NCBI GenBank assembly: GCA_002633025.1 | Contig: NMRB01000218.1 | Span: 155,437 to 219,436, forward strand | DNA: 64,000 nt | Source of the DNA: Notospermus geniculatus | Lineage: Eukaryota > Nemertea > Pilidiophora > Heteronemertea > Lineidae | Reading direction: 5' to 3' | Shown: positions 43,188 to 54,227 of the stretch, one piece after another | How the letters are laid out: each line of letters starts with the position of its first letter | How positions within the stretch are numbered: position 1 is the stretch's first letter | The notes under the pieces: generated by a model | Database searches by the model: none | The model's input: only the letters and a program-made list of their open reading frames with translations | What the model was told of the DNA's origin: nothing | Position numbers and translations under genes: made by a program

Positions 43188-44090
43188 CAAAGTGTTTTTG
43201 GTACTCCTTCTTTCAGTATATTATCCACAACGTTTCTACCAGTGTTCCCTGGTCGTCTTCAGGTGGCTAAATGACACACTAAATGTTTCATACAGGACAA
43301 CAGTTCTCTGAGTTTGGATTGCAATATCACTTGATCAAACAGTCATATGCAATTCAAATCAAAAGACATAGTCCAGGAATTAACAGAGACAATGGTCTAT
43401 TCATTCCCAGTGCATATGACTGTTTGATCAAGTGATATTGCAATCCAAACTCAGAGAATTGTTGTCCTGTATGAAACATTTAGTGTGTCATTCAGCCACC
43501 TGAAGACGACCAGGGAACACTGGTAGAAACGTTGTGGATAATATCATAAAGGAATCAACCATAAAGGTTCAACTGACAAATTTAACATTTTATAAATGTG
43601 GACAATATCCCTTTAAAACCCAACAGATTTGCATTCTGACGTTTCCATGTGATAGGCAAGACCCTTCTGCACATTCACTGCAAATTTTGTTGAATTCCGA
43701 CTAGTTGATCTTATGATACAAAAGGTCTGAATTAATGAGAACCCCACGAACGATGTGTGTTCAGGGTCATCGGTGTACATTTGAATGGGCTGACGTACAT
43801 TTGTACATGGAACACTAATTGTGCTGAAAATAGCTCAGTTATCGTCAGAAATGGAATTCAAAGCATCATGTTGGCAGGTTCATGTACCTTTTCACCACAA
43901 AAAAAGTTGAAGCTCGTGCCTATTACGTAAAGCCAAAAGTCAGGCAGTGAGAGACATCTGGTGGCAACACAGGAAGTGTATCCCTCAGTAAGCTCATCGT
44001 TCGCAGTTAAACCTTTATGGTTGATTCCTTTATGATAATATACTGAAAGAAGGAGTACCAAAAACGCTTTATTTACATTTAGTTTGTTTA
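43188..44090. mobile_element. Foldback element interrupted by MITE copy 2
   Basis: The left arm (43188-43335, GTGTTTTTGGTACTCCTTCT through ATGACACACTAAATGTTTCA) is mirrored at 43405-43541 and then, beyond the MITE, at 44038-44075. The palindrome is continuous only if the MITE at 43542-44037 is left out, so the MITE is younger. Confidence 0.82.
43542..44037. mobile_element. About 496-bp MITE, copy 2
   Basis: Ends TATCATAAAGGAATCAACCA / TGGTTGATTCCTTTATGATA form a 34-base inverted repeat. The insertion sits in an ATAAT(A) word of the surrounding foldback arm. Confidence 0.88.
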
Positions 44091-44218
44091 TTCCTTGAAT
44101 GGCATTCTTAAGAAGGGCATGAAAATACACTACACAAACAATGATTTTCGTGGCCCGCAAGAATATCCGTGATACATTATCTTTAATGAACTGTCGTTGT
44201 AACTGAGTAGATACAGTA

Positions 44219-44623
44219 TATCGGGTGTCCCAAAAAGTGATCCGTTTTTTTGACAAGTATTTTCTTAGCGATAGATAAACCGAATTCATTGGAAGTTTTC
44301 ATGGAGTAGCTTTATGGTATCATCACCAAGTCTGCGAAATATCTAGGAGATCGGTACATGTGTATTGTCAAATTTGATACAGCATGTCAACACCTGCATA
44401 AATATGATGAAGGTCACATTGCACAGCTCTGATATTGGATTTTTGACATGCTGCATTGAATTTGACAATACTCGCATAATTTGCCACGGCTCTCTTAGAT
44501 ATTTTGCAGCCTTGATGAAGATACCCTGAGGTTACTCTGGGAAAATTTCCAATGAATTCGGTTAATCTATCGATGAGAAAATACTTGTCAAAAAGCGGTT
44601 CACTTTTTTTGGGACACCCGATA
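44219..44623. mobile_element. 405-bp mariner-type palindromic element, TA target
   Basis: TATCGGGTGTCCCAAAAAGT and its mirror form arms that stay similar for about 90 bases (TTGACAAGTATTTTCT..CGATAGAT). TA flanks both ends. GGGTGTCCCAAAAA is a mariner-like terminus. No transposase. Confidence 0.88.
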
Positions 44624-44772
44624 TAATCGCGAGTTAGGACTTGTCTTGAAGAACCTAAGAGCACCCCATACCGATATATTTTCTGCCCTGTTTTCATCAA
44701 ATTGGCCTCCGGAGATGAATGTTCTCGGCAATTTCACCTACACCTTCACTCAGATATCTCTCCCTCAAATAG

Positions 44773-44958
44773 TGGTCACGTGCCCTTCTGCGCCAGATAT
44801 GGCCGGTGCTGAGAAGTATGTGTCTAAAAAAGGCACATCGGTCCCTGGCGCTAACGTCACGTACACTTGCATGAAAAACTACCGTGGATCCAGCGAGAAT
44901 AATGTCAGGACTTGCCAGAAAGACGGGAAATGGTCTGAGTCAGATTTCGAATGCCGAG
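44773..44958 (+). CDS. Sushi/CCP domain exon
   Basis: A 186-base exon with acceptor (CTCTCCCTCAAATAG) and donor (GAG/GTAAGC), phase 1-1, as is usual for complement-control-protein modules. It encodes one module with four cysteines in the right spacing: TCPSAPDM..., VTYTCMKNYRGSS, VRTCQKDGKWSESDFEC, with the conserved Trp before Cys4. Such modules mediate extracellular protein binding in complement, selectin-like and receptor proteins. No neighbouring exon is recognisable on either side within several kb, so the parent gene is unknown. It could be a working exon of a long gene or an isolated remnant. Confidence 0.85.
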
Positions 44959-45190
44959 GTAAGCCTTATATTTGCTCTATATACATTCGCTGTTTCGAGC
45001 CCGCGTTTACAGCAGGGAGACATCCAAAAGGTATTGCCGGCGGGCACTCTTTGTTTTTGTTTTGATTAGCGTAGTGTCACCGTTGATTAACAGACGGCGC
45101 TGTGCGTTATGGCACATGCCCCTGGAGAACTACCAGGGAGTTTCGAACACGTATCTAACCCAAAAAAAGGCTAGTTGGTAAAAAAAACCA

Positions 45191-45212
45191 GAGCTCACGA
45201 ATTCGTGAGCTC
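45191..45212. repeat. Perfect 22-base palindrome
   Basis: GAGCTCACGAATTCGTGAGC plus TC is fully self-complementary. It is the centre of a wider inverted repeat (TAACCCAAAAAAAGGC / TTTTTTTAGATAAG..GGTTAGATACG). Confidence 0.9.
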
Positions 45213-45837
45213 GGGTGTATTTTTTAGATACCCGTTATGTTTTTTTAGATAAGTTTGGTTAGATACGCGTTCTAAACTCACTGATAGCTCCCCAGGGGCC
45301 TGTGCCATAACGCATTACCAGCTTTGGCAGGACACTTTGACGCGCACGCGCCGTAGCCCCAAAATGACACACTCCCGATCAACACGCAAAATGTACAGCA
45401 GTCATACTTTGAACAATTGTGGCGCCCCATAGGATTTCTGCAGCAACTTTGCGTATAGCACATGATATTCCTCTATTGAAGACGAATGTCCTGGCTTAGT
45501 TTGGGGGGATTTCAAGAAAGTTTTCTGGTGTCACCTATGAGGCTCTAAATTTGACACCTTTTACGCTGTCCGAAGAGGCACTGAGCTGAAAATTCGCGTT
45601 TTCGTCAACTTCGGACGTGCGGGCAAAGAAAATCATGCTAGATGGCATATTTGCGTATAGCTCCGGTGGATGGTTATAACATTGGCTGTGTATGTGAGAA
45701 TTTTCATTGGGTTTTGCCGATTTTGGCTGGTGTCACCCGGGGCCCTGAAAATCAGATGTACATGTATTTGGGTCTGCTACAAGCTGAAAGTCGATTTTCA
45801 AGCCTCGCGACGTCGTCCTTCTCGGGGCCGCGTCCAA

Positions 45838-45867
45838 CGTTGTCAACGACGCAGCGTCGTTGACAAC
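45838..45867. repeat. 30-base palindrome
   Basis: GTTGTCAACGACGC and GCGTCGTTGACAAC are joined by a one-base centre. Confidence 0.85.
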
Positions 45868-46059
45868 CATGACGCGGCTCTCTCATTGATCAAAATGACG
45901 CACGTGATCACCGAGCATAGCGTCACGTAGCGGCGTTGATATTCCGTCCAAAGCTGGTAATGGCACAGCGCCGTCTGTTAATCAGCGGTGACACTACGCT
46001 AACTAAAACAAAAAAACAAGTAGTGCCCGCCGGGCGATATCTTTCGGATGTCTCCCTTT

Positions 46060-46200
46060 AATACTTAGATGTGCATTTTGTAAACAGCCCACATTATTTT
46101 ACAACGCATTTTGTGTACAGCCCACATTATTTTTTTGTATTTATTTGTATACAGGTCACATTATTTTATAAAAAATATTTATTTTATAAAATATAATAAT
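46060..46200. repeat. About 30-base degenerate tandem repeat
   Basis: The unit GCATTTTGTGTACAGCCCAC followed by ATTATTTTA occurs about four times. A second cluster of the same unit is at about 46930-47045. Confidence 0.75.
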
Positions 46201-46242
46201 TTTACATTACATTTTCATGTACATCCCTTCGGCTCCACCGAT

Positions 46243-46412
46243 CCATTTGAACCCTGTGAAACGCGTTTCAGAGGGGTTTAGATAAGAGATCTGAGATGTC
46301 GATTTTGCGGAATTGTTTTCCTTTTCTGCCTAATCTATAACAAAATGGAAAATAGGCTGTTGCCTTGCCCGAAAGTTGTGCAGTTGAACAGAGAATTCTT
46401 TGTTACATCAAA
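46243..46412 (-). repeat. Dispersed repeat, inverted partner of 220-397
   Basis: Inverted copy of the repeat near the window start, with about 10 differences by eye. Confidence 0.75.
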
Positions 46413-46544
46413 AAACTGCTTTAAATTTCCAAACCCGATGAAAATTAACGATTTTACAATGCTAAACTTGTAGCATGTTTTGGCCGTAACCATTATGCAT
46501 TCCCCCTTGCCTTGATACACGTGATTGCTTAATCTGTCCTACTT

Positions 46545-46782
46545 AAAGCATGGCGCACACGAGCGACTAAAATGGGGGCGATTACCGATGCGACTACTAC
46601 GTCGCATGCGATAATTACCTTTGAGGTCGATCAGTGATGTCATCCGTGACATCACTGATCTTCCAATGAAGCATTGTCGTAAACGAGTCAACAAAAACTA
46701 AAAGAAATAAAAATATGTTCAGTCGCTGCTGTGGTCGCAAGGCCGGTGTCGCCTAGAAAATCGCTAGTGTGCGCCATGCTTT
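46545..46782. mobile_element. 238-bp palindromic MITE
   Basis: Ends AAAGCATGGCGCACACGAGC / GCTAGTGTGCGCCATGCTTT. A perfect hairpin GATCAGTGATGTCA-TCCG-TGACATCACTGATC lies in the middle. No target duplication found. Confidence 0.82.
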
Positions 46783-46929
46783 GGAGGATTGGAATGGCTC
46801 ACTTATAACCAGCGGGTTGCAAGGTGCAATTAGGTCAGTGGCTCAGATTAACCAGGTGATGTAAGATTATGTAAAATTAGTCGAAGTGGGAAGGTGTATT
46901 TCTGCAACATATTTTCTAAGGCCCTGTTT

Positions 46930-47045
46930 ATCTAATGTATGCATTTTGTATACGGTTGTTCACATTAGTTTCACTGCATTTGTGTAGGGCCCATGCAATT
47001 ATCTTACATGTGTAGTGCATTTTGTGTACAGCCAGTGTGTCTCAG
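46930..47045. repeat. Second cluster of the GCATTTTGTGTACAG repeat
   Basis: Three or four diverged units of the same repeat as at 46060-46200, separated from it by the 238-bp MITE and unique sequence. Confidence 0.65.
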
Positions 47046-48090
47046 AACTGAAAATTAAAATCGAATAAAACGACCAGCAGTTGGTTCTTCGATGGTTTAC
47101 GGGTAGGCCTTCATTGCCGTAATTGGCAAGACATGAGCCAATTTCCAGTTCAACGAACTGGGGCTGTGAGTTACATCAGCCAAGTGAAGAAGCCTGATTT
47201 CCCAAATTCATTGAACGTTCTGTGAGGAGGTATGACAGCCATCACAAGAACATTACCAACAATCAATCCAGAAGCATAGCCACTGCAAAATCAGCGGCGC
47301 TACCTTCTCTCATACACACAGCCAATCAGGGAGTCACAATATTTAATCCTTCTAACGCGCCCTCACAAGTCAGCACATGCTTTATGGGTGTCAATGTACA
47401 GCGGGACCCTGAAACCAAAACTTTCAAGCGTAAATTAAAGTTTCTCCAAATCACTTGAATTTTTGCCCAGTTATTGCCCAGATGCTACTCTTTATTATCA
47501 GAACTGGCAACGAAAATCGATCGGTAACTTTTCGTTTAATGCGCCATTTTTAGTATGAAAAGTTCAGGTCATTTGCAACCTGAAATAATCGCGATAAAAA
47601 ATTAGCCTATTCACCTAGTGCATTTACTGTACATGGGTGGAGTGTGTTATGGTGCAATCTGCGTGGAGCACAGCGAAACCTGTAGTGTATACAAAACCCG
47701 CCGTGGGCGCAGCCATCTTTGATGCAATGCATTATGTCCATAAATTAGCCAGGACTCTGTATAAGAATGCGAAAAAATTGTCAAATATGTCCTAAAATCT
47801 CTCGTAGTGCTGGTGGTAGTGTTATGAACATCCAGGCGTGTCACTGAAACGGCGTTGTCTTCGAAGGGATAAAACAAGCATTTTTCTATCCGGCCCACAA
47901 ACGTTTCTTGACAAAGAATCTTTTAAACCAGCTGACATTATACATTCTTAGTGGCCTGGTCCCAATAATGAGGTTTTTATTTCAATCAGGCATTACTTCT
48001 AGCATGTCTAGTATGCGCGCGTCAGCAACTTCAACTTCGTTGTGAGCATAGCTATACTTAGTAACTATGCAATGATACCATTGCCAAATG
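47046..48090. other. No gene recognised
   Basis: Short ORFs only; none has a family signature. One small inverted repeat (GCATAGCTATACTTAGTAACTATGC) near 48047. Confidence 0.4.
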
Positions 48091-49915
48091 GGACACCCTA
48101 ATCTGAGAGCCGAGAGCCAAGAGCCAAGAGCCAAAGAGCCAAGAGCCAAACCTAATTTAAGAGCCAAAACCTAATTTAAGAGCCAAACCTAATTTAAGAG
48201 CCAAACCTAATTTAAGAGCCAAAACCTAATTTAAGAGCTAAAAGAGCCAAACATAATTTAAGAGCCAAACATAATTTAAGAGCCAAAACATTTATTAGTC
48301 TTACCGTCACACACGCAGTCCCAGACGAGAATACTTTTATGTGTGGGACTACCAGTGACTACCAGACTACAGTGACTACCAGACGAGAGTACCAGTTATT
48401 TTATATGTGGGCCGAGAGGTAGCCTATCAATTCAAAGTGAAAGGTGTTCGGGGACTGGCGTTATGAATTCGCTACAAGGTGTGGCCACTATGTGAAAGGA
48501 ACTACCAAAGACTACCAACGAGGATGACACTGCTAAATTTTACTTTATTTTATCAAGATAAAAACACCATAAAAATATATTTGATTGATATTCACTCCAA
48601 ATTTGGTTGATATTCACACTCCAAATTTGGCAAGAATGTTATGACAAAGAAATGCACATGCTCTATAATGATCTTAAACTGGACGCAGTTTAACACTCCG
48701 AACCCGCTGCTCAGTAGGCTAGCCCGGGTAGGCTAGTTCACTTCCAATTTGCAAGCTCCCTCATTTCGTGAGAGGGTGCATTGGCTTCATGCACAATGCA
48801 CCCTCTCACTCATCAACGCTGATAGGCCTACGCCTACCGGCGGGGTAGACCCCCCTACTTTCATCTGTGTCGATGCCTTGTGCCGGTGGCGGGTAGCCGG
48901 CATTCAACTTCTACTTCTACAAAATTTCTTTTTTTTGGAAAATCACATTCTTCTACATAGGCCTAATATTCAACCTCCTCAGGTAGGTCATCCCACTGTT
49001 ATCCCCAAATAACTGTGTGCTGGTTCCGATAACCCCTGGTTTTTTATACCGTAGGCTACCGGAATATTATGGTTATAAAACATGGGAATTGCACAAAGTT
49101 TTCTTTTGATTATGATTGTAAATGTACTAAAAATTCCTCGTACGGTGTTACACCTGTAATACTTTATCCTCGCCTCTAAGAGGTCAGTCCAGAGTACTCA
49201 TGATTAGGCCTTTGTTCCATTCCACCAGATGCCTTGTGCCGGTGGCGGGTAGCATACCTGGCATTCAACTTCTACTTCTACAAAATTTCTTTTTTTGGAA
49301 AATCACATTCTTCTACATATGCCTAATATTCAACTTCCTCAGGTAGGTCATCCCACTGTTATCCTAAAATAACTGTGTCCTGGTTCCGATAACCCCTGGT
49401 TTTTTATACCGTAGGCTACCGGAATATTATGGTTATAAAACATGGGAATTGCACAAAGTTTTCTTTTGATTATGATTGTAAATGTACTAAAAACTCCTCG
49501 TACGGTGTTACACCTGTAATACTTTATCCTCGCCTCTAAGAGGTCAGTCCAGAGTACTCATGATTAGGCCTTTGTTCCATTCCACCTTGTAGCGAATTCA
49601 TAAGGCCAGTCACCGAACACCTTTCACTTTGAATGATAGGCTACCTCTCGCCCCACATATAAAATAACTGGTACTCTCGTCTGGTAGTCACTGTAGTCTG
49701 GTAGTCACTGGTAGTCCCACACATAAAAGTACCGTATTCTCGTCTGGGACTGCGTGTGTGACGGTAAGACTAATAAATGTTTTGGCTCTTAAATTAGGTT
49801 TGGCTCTTTTGGCTCTTAAATTAGGTTTTGGCTCTTAAATTACTAGAACGTTTTGGCTCTTAAATTAGGTTTGGCTCTTGGCTCTTTGGCTCTTGGCTCT
49901 CAGATTAGGGTGTCC
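48091..49915. mobile_element. 1.8 kb foldback element with sub-terminal minisatellite
   Basis: Ends GGACACCCTAATCTGAGAGC / GCTCTCAGATTAGGGTGTCC are a perfect inverted repeat. They are followed on both sides by repeats of GAGCCAAACCTAATTTAA and then by ATTAGTCTTACCGTCACACA..., giving arms of about 390 bases (48091-48481, 49586-49915). The interior contains the tandem duplication at 48872-49586 and GTGCATTGGC/GCACAATGCACCCTCTCAC. The target duplication is not evident. Confidence 0.85.
48872..49586. repeat. Tandem duplication, period about 357
   Basis: GATGCCTTGTGCCGGTGGCG at 48872 and 49228 begin two nearly identical copies (a handful of differences), each ending CCTTTGTTCCATTCCACC. Confidence 0.92.
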
Positions 49916-50302
49916 GAGAAAGTAAGGATCACCTTGTGAACCAATTGAAATAATTGAATTGATGGAAGGCCGAGTTGTGGACGGTGTGAGGAACATGAAA
50001 ACAATGAGAGGGAGATGTGAGCCTCGGACAATAACAATGGAGATTGATATTTCTACATGGTCAGAACAGATTGAAGTTGGCACTTGAACAAGCTCCGTAT
50101 ATGGGCGGTTATATCCGCAAATTAAGGGTAACATGAAACGTAGACGTTATAAGTGAAAAACTAAGACGTAATATTAAAATAAGACCTGTGATGCTGCAGT
50201 TTCTTTCGTGTAAGTATGCTTTTATACAGTAATTTGTAAGTGAAACATAGACGTTCAGCATGAATAAGATGTCCCGCATTACTGAGAGGTATCGCACTTC
50301 TA

Positions 50303-50558
50303 AAGCTAGGAATCCACTGCTGATTTCTGCGTTGCGACTTGCTTTGCAACCCGCCACTCGCGACTGAATACGATCACAAGGAACTGATACCGGTCGCCGA
50401 CCGATTGCCGACTGAAATTGACCACATCTTCACCATTGGTGGAAATCATGTCTAGCTGGTCCACTACGGCGATCGAGTGCCCAGTTGCAACGCAACCCAG
50501 TTGGAAAGCGAGTCGCAACGCAAAATCAGCTTGAAAATCAATGGTGGATTCCTAGCTT
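50303..50558. mobile_element. 256-bp TA-target MITE
   Basis: AAGCTAGGAATCCAC / GTGGATTCCTAGCTT ends with TA on each side, and a further inner match GCGTTGCGACT / AGTCGCAACGC. It interrupts the GCACTTCTA..GACGTTGAGC unit of the surrounding element, whose intact form occurs in the opposite arm near 52335. Confidence 0.87.
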
Positions 50559-51253
50559 TAGACGTTGAGCAAATATGAGACGTTCGGTGAAAAGCAGACG
50601 TTCCGCATAAATAAAAGGTCCCGCATGACTGAGAGGTGTCGCACTTCTCAGACGTTGCGCAAATGAGACGTTTTACGCTTCCTTGGGGAAAGGTGCTACT
50701 GTGTTGTTGCAGTCGTTAAATATTCCGTGTATAGCCAATCTGCTGATCAGCATGCCGGCCTGGAAAGAAAACGAAGTGCATGCCGGGAGTCTCCCCATGT
50801 GAGCGACTCCGCGAGTCGCTCACTTCGGCCAGGCTCGCAACCTCGTATCCAGGGCTTCGGGCGCTCCTGGGCTCAGGACGGATGACGCTTACCAACCCCT
50901 GGCATCATATCTGAATTCCGGCCTGTGATTGGTCGCCCGAAGTAGGAGGCAGTGATGTCACAAAATCGCGACTATTAATAGTAAAGCACGTGGGTTACAT
51001 AGTACGATGTGTCGATGAATGAAAATGAGATTTATATGATTATAGGCCTGAGGGCCTTATAAAGGCCGGTGATGCCCTAGTTAGTAGAGCCTACCTACCT
51101 TAGAATATCACACATCACATTTTCACGTCTGTTTCGGAACGGCAATGCAGCTGCTGACCGCTGATAGCGCTTCATTAGCATAATGCGCGCCACATTGCAT
51201 GCACAGACGGCACCACAAGTCGGGTGGTTACAATCATTAAAGCCTCACTGTAT

Positions 51254-51640
51254 TGAATGAGGAACCGGCGTGCCGTTTATCCCGACAGGTCGGCGCAGCG
51301 ATCGATGAGACCGAACCGACGTCATTGACGTCGTTTTATGTGCTGGCGTTGCGTCATGAAAACATCTGCTGTACATTTTTCTACAGGAAAAAATAAGATA
51401 AAGACGTTGCCGTTATCGCCATCCTACCTCTCTATTTTAAGAAAAAAAAGCAAAGAAATTGCAGAAATTTTCATCCGCGACAAGATGGTGTAAATTTTAA
51501 TGTCATGCGACCGAAAAAATAGGGTTTATTTCACGCCAGAAGTTAATGGAAATGGCTGGAAATCACGTTGAAAAAAGAAACTTCGGTCTCATCGATCGCA
51601 GCGCCACGTCGTGACGTTAGTTCGTCCGGTTCCTCATTCA
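51254..51640. mobile_element. 387-bp MITE with CATTGACGTC block
   Basis: Ends TGAATGAGGAACCGG / CCGGTTCCTCATTCA; inner arms GCGATCGATGAGACCG / CGGTCTCATCGATCGC. The CCCGACAGGTCGGCGC... block through TTATCGCCAT recurs at 63858-64000, so a related copy runs off the right edge of the window. Confidence 0.85.
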
Positions 51641-52464
51641 GAAATTGCCTACGTCCTCCGACTTTAGTGTAGTGTAAAATGTACTGTGGTCTATCTGATT
51701 ACATTAGAGATCTGCCTGCAGTTTTTTCAATGTGTGCTGAAAACTAGGCACTGATTCTTTTAAGTAAGTAGGCCTATGAGGCAAGCATTTTGGGGACGTT
51801 CATGAGGCTATGAGACCTATACTTGCACTCTCCTAACACTTTGAAAATATCGTTAAATTCAATACAGTGAGGCCTTAAAACGTAAACAAAAACTAGGGCC
51901 TATTTTCGGCAATACTTTCTATGTTTTCGACGTTTAAAGTAGTTAATTTCATCGATCTATACTCAATTAAATCAGTAAATGAGAAAAAGGGACTATAAAC
52001 ATCAATTACAACCTTCGGCAATTTCCGTGAAATCCCCAGATTCTGGGGAATTCAGATCGTGATTCCGAGTGAGCGAGTGGTCCGAGGTTGTCTGAGCGAA
52101 CTATACCCCTGGGGACGAGGTTACCAGGCTCGAGGAAGCCTTGGCAACCTGCCAAATACCTTTTCGAACGCTCTCGCGCGTCTATGAAGGCGCCCATGAA
52201 AAAGCGACTGCAGCGCCACCGAACGTCTCATTTGCGCAACGTCTCAGAAGTGCGATACCTCTCAGTCACGCGGGACCTTTTATTTATGCGGAACGTCTGC
52301 TTTTCACCGAACGTCTCATATTTGCTCAACGTCTTAGAAGTGCGATACCTCTCAGTCATGCGGGACTTCTTATTTATGCGGAACGTCTATGTTTCACTTA
52401 CAAATTATTGCATAAAAACGTACTTTTGGGACGTTTATGTTATTCTTATACACAGATGACTTAA

Positions 52465-53292
52465 GGTGGCGGGGGTGACTAGCCCGGCGCATTCTCCCGC
52501 TGAATATGGAAATGATTTGAATGAATTTATTCATGCGCTCAAGCGCAGTCGGTCACAATCATAGCCTGTTTCAATATTTGGCAAGTGTAGTTCTTAGGCA
52601 TGTTGGGCCTGGAATGGTATTGCGCAATACCTCTTTCGACGCCTTTCCTTTAGGCCACGCCGTTCCCTAACAAAAGCTCTATCGTCGATGATTTTTGAAC
52701 AGACTTCATCCGAACGTGACCAACTCCACACGCGTTCTTCATTACCATAACAAAGGGCTCGCGGGGAAAGTTGCGGACTTTCTCACAAATTTTCACGAGC
52801 GATTTCTTTTTTGTGCGTGGATCGATGGTCAATCTGATTTCGAATATGATCTGGAAAAAACTTCTTCTAAGGCCGTTCCAGCCCCGATTTTTGAATTTCA
52901 GACGAAAACACCCAAAATTATTCAGTTTTCTGTTTTGACCCTTTTCAGACCACTAATTAAGCAATTGCTAATTAGTTATTTCAATTTTGAAAAATCGGGC
53001 CTCGAACGACCATAGAACTCGCCATGCTGCATCCATCACTACCTAAAATCCGGTCATTTGGAGCCGGCTGTACCCGTCATCGCCTCTGAAAACTTCATCT
53101 GGGACTTGCCATTGTTCATGAATAAAGTTACATAATCAGTCAATTATTGTGCAGTTTTTCAATTCGGAGATCTGAAACAATCCATAAACTCACATATTTC
53201 GTTGGCAAAATAAACTTCGGTCGTAACACATTCGTGCAATTCAATTTCAAAACGGACCTCAATTGGATGCGTTCACTATCTCCCCCGCCACC
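52465..53292. mobile_element. 828-bp element, TSD TTAA
   Basis: Ends GGTGGCGGGGG / CCCCCGCCACC flanked by TTAA at 52461-52464 and 53293-53296, the target choice of piggyBac- and Kolobok-type transposases. No transposase is encoded; the (+) ORF at 52695 has no recognised domain. Confidence 0.87.
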
Positions 53293-53433
53293 TTAAGAAG
53301 AGTGCATACACAACTGCAGTTTCAAACTGCAGCATCACAGGTCTTATTTGAATATTACGTCTTAGTTTTTCACTTATGACGTTTACGTTTCATGCTACCC
53401 TTAATTTGCGGATATAACCGCCCATACTCCGTA

Positions 53434-54226
53434 CTTGACATTGTGCCACTATGAAGACAATCGACAAAGATGGACTGCCCCAGCCTCAGAATATGTAGGT
53501 CTACACATTATTATTTATATGATGATATTATTTATATGATGATATCATCTGCCATTACTCTCACTAAATGCTTGGAAAAGAAAGACAGATTGGGCACGTG
53601 TGCACGCGGCGGGTCAGTGACTTCACAACACCGGCCAATCAGAATCAAGAGATTCTGCAACAAAATCGAACTACCACCGGCGCAAGTCAAATATTGAAGC
53701 AGGCACCCCAGCCATGCCAGCAGGACTATCAAAATAACGAGCTGGCGACAGAATCAATATGATGTTTCCGCAATAACCAGAGCCTATTTGATCAGGTTGA
53801 ATTGAATTGAATTGAATTAAAGTTGGTTTACTTGATCAAGGTGAACATTTGTGCCACTACGAAGACAATCGATAGAGATGCAATGTCCATGTCCACATTG
53901 TTATTCGTATGATAACATATGTCATTACTCTCCCTAAAAGTTTGGAAAAGAAAGGCAGATCACATAGGCACTGGGGGCCATTGACAAACTAATAAGTGTG
54001 ACACTTATATCCTTTGTTCAACACACGATAAGTATCACACTTTGACTTAACAGCGTTTACCAGTCTGCAGTGTTGTCATACGTTCACCAGAGCTGCCCTC
54101 GCCGTCGATAAGTGCTTTCATTAAAGCAACAGTTAGAGAATGAAAAAGGTTTGGCGATCTCAGTTGTTCATCAGTTAGATCGTTTCACAACTCGTGTTCA
54201 AACAAAAACAGAATCGACGGCTAAGG
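53434..54226. other. No gene; duplicated ATGAAGACAATCGA segment
   Basis: The stretch near 53440-53600 (TGTGCCACTATGAAGACAAT...TTGGAAAAGAAAG) recurs at 53850-53960 with changes, so it is an old tandem duplication of about 410 bases. A (GAATT)n run lies at 53798-53818. Confidence 0.55.
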
Positions 54227-54227
54227 T

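Larger units (their letters stand above)
45016..46060. mobile_element. About 1.05 kb inverted-repeat element
   Basis: Ends AGGGAGACATCC / GGATGTCTCCCT continue inward through CCGGCGGGCACT and TAGCGTAGTGTCACCG..TTAACAGACGGCGC, about 100 bases in all. A GGCACA..GCCCCTGGAG block recurs at 45070-45140 and 45285-45305. It begins 58 bases after the Sushi exon, in its downstream intron. Confidence 0.78.
50100..53426. mobile_element. 3.3 kb composite inverted-repeat element, TSD CTCCGTA
   Basis: Ends TATGGGCGGTTATATCCGCA / inverse at 53426, with arms that continue for about 100 bases. CTCCGTA lies at 50093-50099 and 53427-53433. Sub-terminal blocks on both sides repeat AGACGTT(G/C)(C/A)GCA..GAGAGGT(A/G)TCGCACTTCT words. 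No transposase was found. At least three other elements are nested inside (50303-50558, 51254-51640, 52465-53292). Confidence 0.85.

Noticed and set aside
44646-45069. 139-codon ORF as one exon with the Sushi domain
   Set aside because: Clear acceptor and donor sites bound the 186-base module; sequence outside is intronic and enters a repeat.
48101-48290. CRISPR-like array (GAGCCAAACCTAATTTAA units)
   Set aside because: There are no unique spacers, the units are directly adjacent, and the host is eukaryotic; it is a sub-terminal minisatellite.
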